A DNA stretch of 64,000 nucleotides, from the NCBI RefSeq assembly GCF_004353525.1, contig NZ_CP085524.1, positions 2,328,142 through 2,392,141 of the forward strand. Direction: 5' to 3'. Position 1 is the stretch's first letter. Each line of letters starts with the position of its first letter. This document shows, piece after piece, positions 45,320 to 54,447 of this stretch. The notes below the pieces were generated by a model. The model was not told the origin of the DNA. It did not search any database and saw nothing but the letters and a program-made list of their open reading frames with translations. The position numbers and the translations under genes are program-made. Source of the DNA: Zhaonella formicivorans (GTDB taxonomy: Bacteria; Bacillota; DUOV01; Zhaonellaceae).

Positions 45320-46492
45320 ATGAAATTGGAAAGCATATTAGCGCAAATTGGATCCCAAGCGGAACCGGTGACGGGGGCTGTCAGCTATCCCGTTTATCAA
45401 GCTGCTGTCTTTCGCCACCCGAAATTAGGCCAAAGCACCGGTTTTGATTATTCCCGCACCCAAAACCCGACCCGCCAAGTTTTGGAAAAGGCAATAGCCC
45501 GGCTGGAAGCAGGCGATGCCGGTTTTGCCTGCAGCTCAGGAATGGCTGCTTTGCAGACTGTTTTTGCTTTATTCAGCCAAGGGGACCATCTCCTTGTCTC
45601 CTTGGACCTTTATGGCGGCACTTACCGGCTATTGGAGCGCATCCTTTCCAGGTTTGGCATTACAGCAACCTATGTGGACACCAATAATCTTCGGGCATTG
45701 GAAGAAAATTACCGCCCGGAAACTAAAGCCATCTTAATTGAAACACCTACCAACCCTTTAATGATGATCACCGATCTGGAGGCAGTCTGCGGCTGGGCAA
45801 AACAAAAAGGGCTGCTCTCAATAGTAGATAACACGCTGCTCACTCCTTTTTTCCAGAGACCCCTTGAACTAGGCGCCGATATCGTAATCCACAGTGCCAC
45901 CAAATATCTGGGGGGACATAATGATGTGCTGGCCGGGCTCATCGTCACCAAAGGCAAGGAGCTATCCGAAGAAATGGCATTCCTGCATAATTCAATAGGG
46001 GCCGTTTTGGGACCCCAAGACAGCTGGCTGTTAATGAGAGGAATGAAAACGCTGGCCCTGCGCATGGAACGACATGAATCCAATGCAGTTAAAATAGCTA
46101 ATTACCTAATGGAACACCCCTTGGTGGAGCAGGTTTTTTACCCGGCGCTGGCCACCCATCCGGGCTATGCTGTACAAAAAAAGCAGTCTGCGGGGAATAC
46201 GGGAATTTTTTCTTTCAGGGTGCGAGACGCCCGCTATGTTGAACCTATTTTACGCCACATTAAATTAATTGCTTTTGCTGAAAGCCTGGGCGGAGTAGAA
46301 TCCTTAATGACCTACCCCGCTGTCCAGACTCATGCTGATATTCCGGAGGAGATCCGCCGCAAAGTAGGGGTGGATGAACGGCTGCTGCGCATTTCCGTAG
46401 GAATTGAGCATGTGGACGATCTCATCGCCGACCTTAGCCAGGCATTGGCAGCGGCAAAAAGGGAAATCGAGGAGGAAAGATGTAATGGGTGA
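45320..46492 (+). CDS. metI: Cystathionine gamma-synthase / O-acylhomoserine sulfhydrylase
   Basis: 390-residue PLP enzyme of the Cys/Met metabolism family. RTQNPTRQVLEKAIARLEAG, CSSGMAALQTVFALF, and the PLP lysine in IVIHSATKYLGGHNDVLAGL are clear. The C-terminal LGGVESLMTYPAVQTHADIP is also typical. Position directly after an S-box and before a paralogous lyase gene matches metI-metC of Bacillus: joins acylhomoserine to cysteine. Which sulfur donor it uses cannot be told. The start follows GAGGGGG. Confidence 0.93.
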   Translation: MKLESILAQIGSQAEPVTGAVSYPVYQAAVFRHPKLGQSTGFDYSRTQNPTRQVLEKAIARLEAGDAGFACSSGMAALQTVFALFSQGDHLLVSLDLYGGTYRLLERILSRFGITATYVDTNNLRALEENYRPETKAILIETPTNPLMMITDLEAVCGWAKQKGLLSIVDNTLLTPFFQRPLELGADIVIHSATKYLGGHNDVLAGLIVTKGKELSEEMAFLHNSIGAVLGPQDSWLLMRGMKTLALRMERHESNAVKIANYLMEHPLVEQVFYPALATHPGYAVQKKQSAGNTGIFSFRVRDARYVEPILRHIKLIAFAESLGGVESLMTYPAVQTHADIPEEIRRKVGVDERLLRISVGIEHVDDLIADLSQALAAAKREIEEERCNG

Positions 46493-47648
46493 CAATAAAA
46501 AAAATAGCAGCGCCGAAAAATTTGCTACTAAACTAATTCATTTTGGCGGGGAAATCGATCCCAGCACCGGCGCCGCCAGTGTGCCTTTATACCAGGCTTC
46601 AACGTTCCATCATTTTTCCCTGGCGGACCCTCCCCGGTACGACTATACCCGTTCCGGCAACCCCACCCGCCAGGCATTGGAGGACTATATTGCCTTCCTT
46701 GAAGGAGGGGTAGAAGGCTTTGCCTTTGCCTCCGGCATGGCGGCCATTTCCACCGCATTTCTGCTTTTATCCAGCGGCGATCATGTCATTGTCACAGAGG
46801 ATGTCTACGGAGGTACCTACCGGCTCTTGACAACCATTCTCAACCGGCTGAATATTGAATCCACCTTTGTAGATATGACCGATCTGGAAAAGGTAGTGGC
46901 CGCAAAAAAGCCTAATACGAAAGCGGTCTTCATGGAAACTCCTTCCAACCCTACCCTGAAAATTACGGATATCAAGGCGGTAACTGCATGGGCTGAAGCC
47001 AACGGCCTGATTACCATGCTGGATAATACTTTCATGACGCCATATCTGCAGCGTCCCATTGAGTTGGGAGTGGATATCGTCTTACACAGCGCCACAAAGT
47101 TTCTGTCCGGACACAGCGATCTGCTGGCGGGGCTGGCGGTAGCAAGAACCGAAGACCTGGCCCAAAGGCTAAAACATCTGCAAAATTCCTTAGGAAATGT
47201 ACTGGGGGTCCAGGATTCCTGGCTTTTGATGCGGGGCATAAAAACTTTAAAAGCCCGTATGGACCAAGCGGAAAAATCAGCCCGGAGGCTTGCCGATTGG
47301 CTCTCCAAGCACCCGTCAGTTGTGAAAGTATACTATCCTGGCTTACCCAATCATCCCCGGAGAGAGATTCACGAACAACAGTCGCTGGGCTACGGGGCTG
47401 TAGTTTCTTTTGACGTGGGAAGCGGCCAAGCTGCCCGCCGGCTGCTGCAGAAAGCAAAAATTCCCTTGGTGGCGGTTAGTTTGGGAGCGGTGGAAAGCAT
47501 CCTCTCTTACCCGGCCCTGATGTCCCATGCTGCCATGCCCCGGGAAGTACGTATGGAAAGAGGGATTAGCGACGGTCTGCTGCGCTTTTCCGTAGGGCTG
47601 GAAGATATAGAAGATATCATCAAGGATTTGGAACAGGCTTTACAATAG
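46485..47648 (+). CDS. metC: Cystathionine beta-lyase
   Basis: 387 residues from the ATG at 46485, after GAGGAGGAAAG, overlapping the upstream stop by 8 bp. Same PLP family: YTRSGNPTRQALEDYIAFLEGG, FASGMAAISTAF and PLP lysine in IVLHSATKFLSGHSDLLAGL; C-terminal SLGAVESILSYPALMSHAAMP. By operon position it should cleave cystathionine to homocysteine. The two enzymes are paralogues and the gamma/beta assignment rests mainly on gene order. Confidence 0.92.
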   Translation: MGDNKKNSSAEKFATKLIHFGGEIDPSTGAASVPLYQASTFHHFSLADPPRYDYTRSGNPTRQALEDYIAFLEGGVEGFAFASGMAAISTAFLLLSSGDHVIVTEDVYGGTYRLLTTILNRLNIESTFVDMTDLEKVVAAKKPNTKAVFMETPSNPTLKITDIKAVTAWAEANGLITMLDNTFMTPYLQRPIELGVDIVLHSATKFLSGHSDLLAGLAVARTEDLAQRLKHLQNSLGNVLGVQDSWLLMRGIKTLKARMDQAEKSARRLADWLSKHPSVVKVYYPGLPNHPRREIHEQQSLGYGAVVSFDVGSGQAARRLLQKAKIPLVAVSLGAVESILSYPALMSHAAMPREVRMERGISDGLLRFSVGLEDIEDIIKDLEQALQ

Positions 47649-47715
47649 GGCATAAAATGCAGAAATAACGCTGTCGGTTTTAACGAATTCCAGAAATAGG
47701 GAAAGTTAGTGAGCT

Positions 47716-47749
47716 AAAGAAAGACCTTCCGGCAGGAAGGTCTTTCTTC
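47716..47749. terminator. Bidirectional terminator after metC
   Basis: AAAGAAAGACCTTCC GGC GGAAGGTCTTTCTT hairpin between convergent metC and the 69-residue gene. Confidence 0.9.
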
Positions 47750-47782
47750 AGTTCACTGATTAACAAAGCATTCACGGAAACA

Positions 47783-47992
47783 CTACTCACCAGGGTAAAG
47801 CTCAAATGATTCCGGCCTTGGGCTTGTGTACACAGTCCTTTCAGTGCGCATATTGCTTCTGGCGTATTCGGGAAGCTGCCTTTCAATTGATAGTTCTGTG
47901 CCGGCCTCAAAATCGGCGGCTTTGGTAGTGGATCCAAGTTTCTTATATTTTTTGTCCCCGCTGGTGATCAAACCTCTGGTCCTGATTGCCAT
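47783..47992 (-). CDS. 69-residue unknown protein
   Basis: Start at the ATG at 47992, seven bases after GGGAGGTG. Hydrophilic, with basic N-terminal half (MAIRTRGLITSGDKKYKKLG) and Pro/Tyr/Glu-rich C-terminal half (TVYTSPRPESFELYPGE). No family or fold is recognised. The strong ribosome-binding site and terminator on the 3' side support a real gene. Confidence 0.6.
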   Translation of the reverse strand: MAIRTRGLITSGDKKYKKLGSTTKAADFEAGTELSIERQLPEYARSNMRTERTVYTSPRPESFELYPGE

Positions 47993-48249
47993 TTGTTCAC
48001 CTCCCATCTCTTTTTTATTATTGGTTTTCTCCGGCAAAGTTATTATTTCAATTTATGAAATAAACATTTTTTTCTAGTTTCTGCGTTATTTAATCAAAAA
48101 CAGTTTAACTCAAGTTCCCGATTCTAAATTAAGCCTTGAAGGCATATAGAGTACCAGGGATTGGCCCTCTCCCCCGTGAGGCGCCAACTATTGCGCGGTT
48201 AAGAGTAATATAACTTAGACTGTTTTCCCCCAAGGGGAGGGCACAAAAA

Positions 48250-48951
48250 ATGAACAACGTGCAGCGGCGCGTGCTGTCAACATTCTTACCCCTTACAGTC
48301 CTGATTTTAATCCTGGATAATATCTACCCTTGCTCTAATGCCGTATACTACGTCAAATACACCACCACGGTCAGCCTTTTTTTAACTGCTTTCGCCCTCA
48401 GGAAAAAATACCCTGAACAGATACTGATGACAACAGCTGTTTTTTTCGTGGCGGCAGCCGACTTTTTCTTTGTATTTTCCAGGACTATGCCTGAACTTAA
48501 TGTCAACAGGGAAGTGGCAGGCACATTGTTTTTCCTGCTGGCTTATTTGACATTGATTTATGCATGGCAAAAAAAAATCAGGCAAAACAGAAATGAAATA
48601 CTGGCAGCGCTGGTGGTAACGACTATTTATACTCCTTCTTTTCTCAAACTTTACCCCCATATTGGCTGGACGCTGCTTCCCGGGGCAGCCTTTTTTGGCC
48701 TGGTGCTGTGTTATCTGGCCTGGACTGCATTATGCACTGTATTCAGGGGTTATTTCCTCCCAAGAGCTTCCTACTGCATTGCGCTGGCAGGGCTTTTGAT
48801 GTTAATCAGCGATCTGGGGGTTGCCCATGCCGTTTTCAACCCGGCATTTGCGGGGCGGTTCGTGCCCTGGCTGTCCAACTTTATCTGGGCCACCTACGTC
48901 CCCGCCTGGACATTGGTTGTCTGCCTGATTGCCGAAGACAAACTGAAATAA
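48250..48951 (+). CDS. YhhN-like integral membrane protein
   Basis: 233 residues with about seven or eight predicted membrane helices. The pattern of short helices and polar loops (YVKYTTTVSLFLTAFALRKKYPEQILMTTAVFFVAAADFFFVF) resembles the YhhN/TMEM86 lysoplasmalogenase-like family, including a conserved K and D in early helices. The assignment is at family level. It lies between a 210-bp AT-rich gap containing one hairpin (48158-48192) and a terminator. Confidence 0.65.
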   Translation: MNNVQRRVLSTFLPLTVLILILDNIYPCSNAVYYVKYTTTVSLFLTAFALRKKYPEQILMTTAVFFVAAADFFFVFSRTMPELNVNREVAGTLFFLLAYLTLIYAWQKKIRQNRNEILAALVVTTIYTPSFLKLYPHIGWTLLPGAAFFGLVLCYLAWTALCTVFRGYFLPRASYCIALAGLLMLISDLGVAHAVFNPAFAGRFVPWLSNFIWATYVPAWTLVVCLIAEDKLK

Positions 48952-48993
48952 AAACCCCCAGCACCACAGCCGGAACTCGTGGTCTGGAGGTTT
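48951..48993. terminator. Terminator between YhhN-like and zinc-ribbon genes
   Basis: AACCCCCAGCACCAC/GTGGTCTGGAGGTT stem between convergent genes. Confidence 0.7.
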
Positions 48994-49174
48994 AAGCTCT
49001 TAAGCCGGCATCCGCGTAAAGAAGCGGATTATATAATTTTTCCACATAGCCGCATTTGGGACAGCTGTAAACTGAATACTGCACTTCCCTGGCACAATGG
49101 ATGAGCACCTGCCTTTTGCATGACGGGCAATTGCATCTCCGGTCTGTTTTTGTCCTCCCTTTAACTTTATACAT
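48992..49174 (-). CDS. Small zinc-ribbon protein under c-di-GMP riboswitch
   Basis: 60 residues, very basic N-terminus (MYKVKGRTKTDRRCN) and a zinc ribbon made of CPSC and CPKC knuckles 22 residues apart (CNCPSCKRQVLIHC...YSCPKCGYVEKLY). A nucleic-acid-binding or regulatory role is plausible but not shown. It is the first gene after the c-di-GMP-I riboswitch and appears to be a single-gene transcript. Confidence 0.75.
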   Translation of the reverse strand: MYKVKGRTKTDRRCNCPSCKRQVLIHCAREVQYSVYSCPKCGYVEKLYNPLLYADAGLRA

Positions 49175-49195
49175 TGCATCCGTTCTCCCTCACCA

Positions 49196-49312
49196 CAAAC
49201 AAAAAACCGAACCCCGGATGGATGCATTCGGCGGCCCGGCTGTCATAGACTCTGTCTTTAGACCCGCAGCTTTGCGCCCTTGCCTTTCGGCAAGTTTGCC
49301 TTTTTCTAACAA
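49196..49312 (-). promoter_or_regulatory. Cyclic-di-GMP-I (GEMM) riboswitch with terminator
   Basis: On the minus strand GGCAAAC, a TTGCC-GAAA-GGCAA stem with GNRA tetraloop, GGCGCAAAGC, then GGTCTAA and AGCCGGGCCGCCG occur in the order of the GEMM-I aptamer (about 49229-49312). It is followed by CCGAA...TTCGG plus T-run (about 49201-49231), an overlapping terminator. The CCGCCGAA segment can belong to either the aptamer or the terminator, so ligand binding likely promotes read-through. Confidence 0.92.
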
Positions 49313-49389
49313 AACAAGACACTATTTAACCAGTGCATATACTATTCGGCATAAATTGCCAAACTCCTCTTTTGTTTTATAAAGTTAAA

Positions 49390-50712
49390 TTAATGCTGCC
49401 CTTCTCCGGTTTTAATAGTTTCGCCCCTCAGCTTCCCTTCCAGATAGTCTACAAACTGCCTGGCCACCCTGCCGGAACGTCCGCTGTGCCGCAGTTCCCA
49501 CTGGATTGCTTGCCGCTGTAATTCAGGCAGACTAACACTTAGGCCCCTCTTTTGGGCTAAGCCCTCCACAATTTTTAAATATTGCTTTTGGTCAGGAGCA
49601 ATGAAAGTCACCGTTAAGCCAAAGCGGTCGCCTAAAGAAAGTTTTTCCTGCATGGTATCTGCAGGATGTACTTCATCCTGCTGCCGTTCTTTAAAACTTT
49701 CCCGAACCAGGTTGCGGCGGTTGGATGTGGCATAGATCAACACATTTTTCGGCCTGACTTCCACTCCCCCCTCCAGCACAGCTTTCAGCGCCTTATACTC
49801 CACCTCGTAGTCCTCAAAGGACAGGTCGTCAATAAACAGGATAAAATAAAGGGCATAATCCTTGATGTGCCGTAAAATAAGCGGCAGGTCCGCCAGATCC
49901 TGTTTTGTCACCTCCAAAAGCCTTAAACCCCGGCTGCCGCAAGAATTCACCAGTGCTTTGACCGTGGACGACTTTCCTGTCCCGCGGTCACCATATAGCA
50001 GCACATTGTTGGCCGGTAAGCCCGCCAAAAAAATCTCCGTATTCTCCAGCACCTGGGCCCTTTCCCGCTCATAACCGATTAAGTCAGAAAGCCCGATGGG
50101 GTCCGGAGCACTTACACCGATCAGCTGCTTTTGTTCCCCATCCCAGCGCAGAACCCGGTACCTGCCAAAAATCCCTATGCCTTCCCTGGCATAATGAGCA
50201 CTAAGCAGCTCCAAACACTGGTTCAAATCTTCTGGAGAAAGCTTTGGCCGTTCAAATTTTTGCCTGAAGTCAAGGCATACGGCCCGGCGTTTTGGCAGAG
50301 CGGGGCCCAGCAGAGCTTCCCAGCCGGGGACTTCTAATCCCAAGCCCTCCCTGCCGGGAAATTTCCAATGGTAAAGGCGGTGTAAACACTGCAAATCGTG
50401 TAAAGCGGCATTTTTCACCCCGGAGCTGATCTTCCTTGCCCAGCCCCCGGCCTGCCTGCTGAAAGGGTTTTCATCCCACAGTATTAAATTTAGCAAATGG
50501 TTTTTCCAGCCATCGGCCAGAAAGTGTTCATCCTGCTCTGCCGCCAAAGCCAAAGTGAAAAATAGCCTGCTGTAGGCGGTCAATTTGTCGTTTTCAGCGC
50601 TTTGCCGGGTTAAGTCCAGCATTGCCTGGACTGCTTCGTCATTTAATATCCTCCTGAATAAAGTCAGCCTACCCGCCAGCAAAGTAAAATCGGCTTTGCT
50701 AAAGTCCTGCAT
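49390..50712 (-). CDS. DUF815-family AAA+ ATPase
   Basis: 440 residues from the ATG at 50712 (MQDFSKADFTLLAGRLTLF), after AGGAGTG; a longer in-frame extension lacks a good start signal. The Walker A motif is LLYGDRGTGKSSTVKALVN and Walker B FILFIDDLSFEDYEVEYKALKAVLEGG; IYATSNRRNLVRESF is the sensor-1 region. This is the DUF815 group of AAA+ proteins, widely present but without a defined role. The N-terminal half (about 1-190) is helical and unlike known domains. Confidence 0.87.
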   Translation of the reverse strand: MQDFSKADFTLLAGRLTLFRRILNDEAVQAMLDLTRQSAENDKLTAYSRLFFTLALAAEQDEHFLADGWKNHLLNLILWDENPFSRQAGGWARKISSGVKNAALHDLQCLHRLYHWKFPGREGLGLEVPGWEALLGPALPKRRAVCLDFRQKFERPKLSPEDLNQCLELLSAHYAREGIGIFGRYRVLRWDGEQKQLIGVSAPDPIGLSDLIGYERERAQVLENTEIFLAGLPANNVLLYGDRGTGKSSTVKALVNSCGSRGLRLLEVTKQDLADLPLILRHIKDYALYFILFIDDLSFEDYEVEYKALKAVLEGGVEVRPKNVLIYATSNRRNLVRESFKERQQDEVHPADTMQEKLSLGDRFGLTVTFIAPDQKQYLKIVEGLAQKRGLSVSLPELQRQAIQWELRHSGRSGRVARQFVDYLEGKLRGETIKTGEGQH

Positions 50713-50867
50713 AAAAAAGTCACTCCTAAAGAATTTTGTTTTTATTATAATTATGGCGACCGGTGAAAGCAATGCTTTGCCAGTAACACCAGTGCCTTCC
50801 AATTCATAAGATATAACAGGTATTATCAGTCGGACGATGGTCCGAAAAGAGAAGGGGTGAATCTCGC

Positions 50868-51383
50868 ATGTCCTATTATGGTTGGGAACCGCCTTATAAC
50901 CAGTGGAACAGCCATTACCCTGGTCCTGAGCGGCCCCGTCAATTTAAAAACCGGCAGCAATTTATGATGGATTTGGAAAGAGGTCTCCACGGCGAAGCGG
51001 AAGCAATTGCCTTTTATACTAGTTTACTCAGGATGGCCCCCGATGATTTGGCCAGACGAAATATTCGCCATGCTTTGGAGGACGAACGCAAGCACTATAG
51101 GCAGTTTTCGGAACTTTACCGCCAGCTGACAGGCATGTCGCCGGAGGTGCCAATACCTCCCCCTGCAGTCATACCCGACTACCGGAAAGGTTTAATCGAA
51201 GCTTTTGAAGATGAGCTGGAAGCTGCCGAACTCTACCGCGGCATGTACCTCAACGCCCTGACCAGGGCGGTGCGGGACCTGATGTTTGAAATTATGACCG
51301 ATGAAATGGAGCATGCCGACCGCTTTGCTCTTCTTTATGCAGCAACTAAGGAGGATTTAGAGGAAGAAGAAAAGGAGGATTAG
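50868..51383 (+). CDS. Ferritin-like protein with spore-coat-like N-terminus
   Basis: 171 residues. After a Tyr/Pro/Trp-rich head ([23 protein letters not shown]) comes a four-helix ferritin-like domain with repeated Glu and ExxH-type ligands: [41 protein letters not shown] and [14 protein letters not shown]. These would form a di-iron site. The head resembles spore-surface proteins, so oxidative protection in spores is a guess. Highly acidic C-terminus. Confidence 0.8.
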   Translation: MSYYGWEPPYNQWNSHYPGPERPRQFKNRQQFMMDLERGLHGEAEAIAFYTSLLRMAPDDLARRNIRHALEDERKHYRQFSELYRQLTGMSPEVPIPPPAVIPDYRKGLIEAFEDELEAAELYRGMYLNALTRAVRDLMFEIMTDEMEHADRFALLYAATKEDLEEEEKED

Positions 51384-51410
51384 GGGCAAAGCAAACAGCA
51401 TAGGACCGGG

Positions 51411-51443
51411 AGCAAAAAACCACCCCAGGGGGCTGGTTTTTGC
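51411..51443 (+). terminator. Terminator after the ferritin-like gene
   Basis: AGCAAAAAACCACCCC AGG GGCTGGTTTTTGCT-type stem and T-run. Confidence 0.85.
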
Positions 51444-51513
51444 TCTTTTCTATTTTACAACCTCCGGCAGTTCAGGTAAAATTATTAATAATATTAGCTG
51501 GGAGGTAGTTAAT

Positions 51514-51654
51514 TTGAACTTTAAATGCTCTAACTGCGGATATAGGCTTACAGCCGATGCTCCGCCGGAAACCTGTCCTTACTGCAATTCAAAATGTTCC
51601 TTTGTTGACGACTCCTGCTATACCCCGGAATGCGGTTTGGCGGAAAAAAAGTAA
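51514..51654 (+). CDS. Rubredoxin-like zinc-ribbon mini-protein
   Basis: 46 residues from a TTG at 51514, seven bases after GGGAGGT. Cysteines are arranged as [10 protein letters not shown] and [10 protein letters not shown], plus a later CYTPEC pair: a rubredoxin-like knuckle pair. Family members of this length are common in anaerobic Firmicutes and their role (metal site or electron carrier) is unproven. It lies between the ferritin-like gene and the second SAM riboswitch. Confidence 0.75.
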   Translation: MNFKCSNCGYRLTADAPPETCPYCNSKCSFVDDSCYTPECGLAEKK

Positions 51655-51760
51655 GAAGTTCTTGACTGCATCTAAAATTTTGTTTATATTATTCTTAATT
51701 TATCAGTATTTGGTTACAATAATAGCAAAAAATCATACTGTAAACTGAATATCAATAAGT

Positions 51761-51923
51761 GCTCTTATCAAGAGTAGGTGGAGGGACTGGCCCTATGAAA
51801 CCCGGCAACCGGCAGCTTTGTCAAAAGGCATGCACGGTGCTAATTCTTGCGGAAGCAAACTTCCGAGAGATGAGAGAGGTCTTAGCATTTCTAAAACCTT
51901 TCTCAGCGAGAAAGGTTTTTTTA
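51761..51923 (+). promoter_or_regulatory. SAM-I riboswitch (S-box) with terminator
   Basis: Second copy, very similar to the one before metI: CTCTTATCAAGAG, GGTGGAGGGACTGGCCC, ATGAAACCCGGCAACC, GGTGCTAATTC, GAGATGAGAG. The terminator AACCTTTCTC/GAGAAAGGTTTTTTT is at 51895-51922. It precedes metA. Confidence 0.96.
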
Positions 51924-51958
51924 TTGCATATAAAGATTTTACGGAGGAGTGACCCAAA

Positions 51959-52894
51959 ATGCCGATCAAAATTCCTGACAATCTTCCTGCCAAAGAGATT
52001 TTAAATAACGAGAATATCTTCATTATGGATGAAAGCATCGCCTTTCACCAGGATATTCGTCCGCTTCAAATTGCCATTTTAAACTTAATGCCCACTAAAG
52101 AAACGACGGAAACCCAGCTTTTGCGCCTGCTGGCCAACACTCCTTTGCAGGTGGAATTTGTATTGTTGCACCCTAAATCCCATACTTGCAAGAATACATC
52201 ACCTGAACATCTGCAGATGTTCTATAAGACTTTTGACGATATTAAAAATGAAAAATTTGACGGCATGATTATTACCGGAGCCCCTGTTGAGCATCTGGAT
52301 TTTTCTGAAGTCGACTACTGGAAAGAACTGCAGCAAATTTTAGACTGGACATGGGACAATGTAACGTCCACCCTGCATATATGCTGGGCAGCTCAGGCCG
52401 GGCTGCACCATCATTACGGCATTCCTAAATATATGCTGAACAAAAAAGTATTTGGCGTTTTTCCCCATACCGTAACCAAAAAGAATGTCAAACTGCTGCG
52501 GGGTTTCGATGACGTGTTTTATGTACCCCACTCCCGTTACACCGAGGTCCGGCGGGAGGATATTGAAAAAGTGGATGCTCTGGAAATCCTTTCCGAATCG
52601 GAGGAATCCGGTATCTATATTGTCAGCGCCAAAAACGGAAAACAAATATTCGTTACGGGCCATTCGGAATATGACCCCTTGACATTGAAGTATGAATACG
52701 ATCGGGACATCAACAAGGGAATTGACATTGCCATTCCTAAAAATTATTTTCCCAATGATGACCCGTCCCAGTACCCATTGGCCCGCTGGAGAGCCCATGC
52801 CAACTTGCTGTTTTCCAACTGGCTTAACTACTATGTCTATCAGGAGACTCCTTATGACTGGGCCAAGCAAAGCCCCCCGCCCCAGAAGCTGTAA
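51959..52894 (+). CDS. metA: Homoserine O-acyltransferase (MetA)
   Basis: 311-residue first enzyme of methionine synthesis, activating homoserine with acetyl- or succinyl-CoA. The catalytic Cys is in [20 protein letters not shown] (about residue 142), His and Glu in [19 protein letters not shown], and the conserved [17 protein letters not shown] and [17 protein letters not shown] segments are present. Bacterial MetA proteins with a small residue near the active site prefer acetyl-CoA; I did not decide this. It feeds metI-metC, and all three are S-box controlled. Confidence 0.95.
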   Translation: MPIKIPDNLPAKEILNNENIFIMDESIAFHQDIRPLQIAILNLMPTKETTETQLLRLLANTPLQVEFVLLHPKSHTCKNTSPEHLQMFYKTFDDIKNEKFDGMIITGAPVEHLDFSEVDYWKELQQILDWTWDNVTSTLHICWAAQAGLHHHYGIPKYMLNKKVFGVFPHTVTKKNVKLLRGFDDVFYVPHSRYTEVRREDIEKVDALEILSESEESGIYIVSAKNGKQIFVTGHSEYDPLTLKYEYDRDINKGIDIAIPKNYFPNDDPSQYPLARWRAHANLLFSNWLNYYVYQETPYDWAKQSPPPQKL

Positions 52895-52895
52895 T

Positions 52896-52935
52896 AAAAC
52901 CCGCCCCCGGAGAGCTCTGCTTCGGGAGCGGGTTG
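52896..52935 (+). terminator. metA terminator
   Basis: AACCCGCCCCCGGAG / CTTCGGGAGCGGGTT stem just after metA. Confidence 0.8.
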
Positions 52936-53011
52936 CCAAAATTTATTTCCTAAGCATTTGCTTTGCTCCTTTAAAGCTATTCATGCAATCAGCAGTGGAG
53001 AGACAAAACAA

Positions 53012-53039
53012 TAGCCTTCATTCCCGATGGTGAAGGCTA
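53012..53039 (-). terminator. MATE gene terminator
   Basis: TAGCCTTCA/TGAAGGCTA stem with T-rich tail on the minus strand. Confidence 0.75.
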
Positions 53040-53059
53040 GGATAAATTGCTAAATTACA

Positions 53060-54445
53060 TTATTCTGCCTGCATCTGCAGTTCATATCTTTGCCGCTGCT
53101 TTTTGTCCAAGCTGTTCAATTCTTTATACACAAATATTCCGGTAAGAATAGAGGAAACTAAATCAGAGACCGGACCGGCCATTAGAATCCCGTCAAACTG
53201 AAAAAACCTCGGCAAAACTAAGACTGCCGGAATTAAAACAATCACCTGCCGGGACAGGCTTAAAAACATAGCGTGCTTTGGCTTGCCCACAGCCTGAAAA
53301 TAGTTGGCTCCCACAATCTGAAAGCCGATGATAGGCAGGAGAATTAGAAATACTTGCAGCGCATGGGCTCCAAGCCGAATTAACTCCTGGTCCTCCCGGT
53401 TAAAGAAGGCAATGAGCTGCTGTGGAATTAACATCACCAAGATAAAACCCATGCAAACAATACATGTTGCAACCGCCATAGCCAATATTACGGTATGCTT
53501 CACGCGGTCAAATTTTTGTGCCCCGTAATTGTAGCCGATAATGGGCTGGGCGCCTTGGTTAATGCCAAAGATAGGCATTAAGATCAGCATCGCAATGCTG
53601 TTCACGATGCCCATGGCAGAAATAGCCAAATCCCCGCCGTAAATGCTTAAACTGTTATTCAGGATTGTAGTCACTACGCTGGCAGCCAACTGCATGGCAA
53701 ATGGGGCGGAACCAATGGCTAAAATTTTTCCCACCGTAGCAACCTTGAGCTGCAAATTTTTACGCCGAATTTTCAGCAGGCTCCGCCCGCCGAGGAAATA
53801 TTGCAGCACCCATGCAGCCGATACTGCCTGGGACAAAATAGTTGCCAGAGCCGCACCACGGATACCCCAGCCAAAGACAAAAATAAACAGCGGGTCTAAA
53901 ATTGTATTCAGCACAGCGCCAATCAGCATGGTCAGCATGGCAATTCGGGGGTTTCCTTCGGCCCGGATAAAATTATTCATCCCAAAACCAACTGCCTGGA
54001 AAACCGCTCCCCACAGGATTATACTCATGTATTCCTTTGCGTAAGGCAAGACCGAAGCGCTTGCTCCCAGGAGATGCATTACTGGATCCAGAAAAAGCAA
54101 CCCCAGGGCAGACAGGCAAAGTGAGATGCCGATTAAAAGCACCATTCCGTTTCCCAGTACTGCTTCAGCTTCCGCCCTTTTCCCTTCACCCAGTTTGATG
54201 GAAATCAAGGAAGTGGACCCAATGCCCACCAGCATACCAAAAGCCATCAGGATAATCATGAAAGGAAAACTGACGGTAATGCCGGCTATGCCCAAAGAAC
54301 CAACGCCATTCCCGATAAAAATCCTGTCCACCACGTTGTATAAGGCATTTACCAGCATACCCACAATTGCCGGCATGGAAAATTTAAAAAGCAGCTTGTA
54401 AGTTTTTTCTTCCCCCAGCTGTTTTGCATGATCCGTATTTTTCAT
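53060..54445 (-). CDS. MATE-family multidrug efflux transporter
   Basis: 461 residues with twelve membrane helices in two similar halves, the MATE fold. MPAIVGMLVNALYNVVDRIFIGNGVGSLGIAGITVSFP and the second-half MPIFGINQGAQPIIGYNYGAQKFDRVK are signature segments. MATE proteins export drugs or toxins using Na+ or H+. The gene follows a MarR repressor gene with 2 bp between, which points to drug-inducible export. Confidence 0.93.
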   Translation of the reverse strand: MKNTDHAKQLGEEKTYKLLFKFSMPAIVGMLVNALYNVVDRIFIGNGVGSLGIAGITVSFPFMIILMAFGMLVGIGSTSLISIKLGEGKRAEAEAVLGNGMVLLIGISLCLSALGLLFLDPVMHLLGASASVLPYAKEYMSIILWGAVFQAVGFGMNNFIRAEGNPRIAMLTMLIGAVLNTILDPLFIFVFGWGIRGAALATILSQAVSAAWVLQYFLGGRSLLKIRRKNLQLKVATVGKILAIGSAPFAMQLAASVVTTILNNSLSIYGGDLAISAMGIVNSIAMLILMPIFGINQGAQPIIGYNYGAQKFDRVKHTVILAMAVATCIVCMGFILVMLIPQQLIAFFNREDQELIRLGAHALQVFLILLPIIGFQIVGANYFQAVGKPKHAMFLSLSRQVIVLIPAVLVLPRFFQFDGILMAGPVSDLVSSILTGIFVYKELNSLDKKQRQRYELQMQAE

Positions 54446-54447
54446 AG

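Noticed and set aside
45320-47648. A recent tandem duplication explaining the two PLP genes
   Set aside because: The two proteins are paralogous but well diverged, and the metI-metC pair is a standard operon in Firmicutes.
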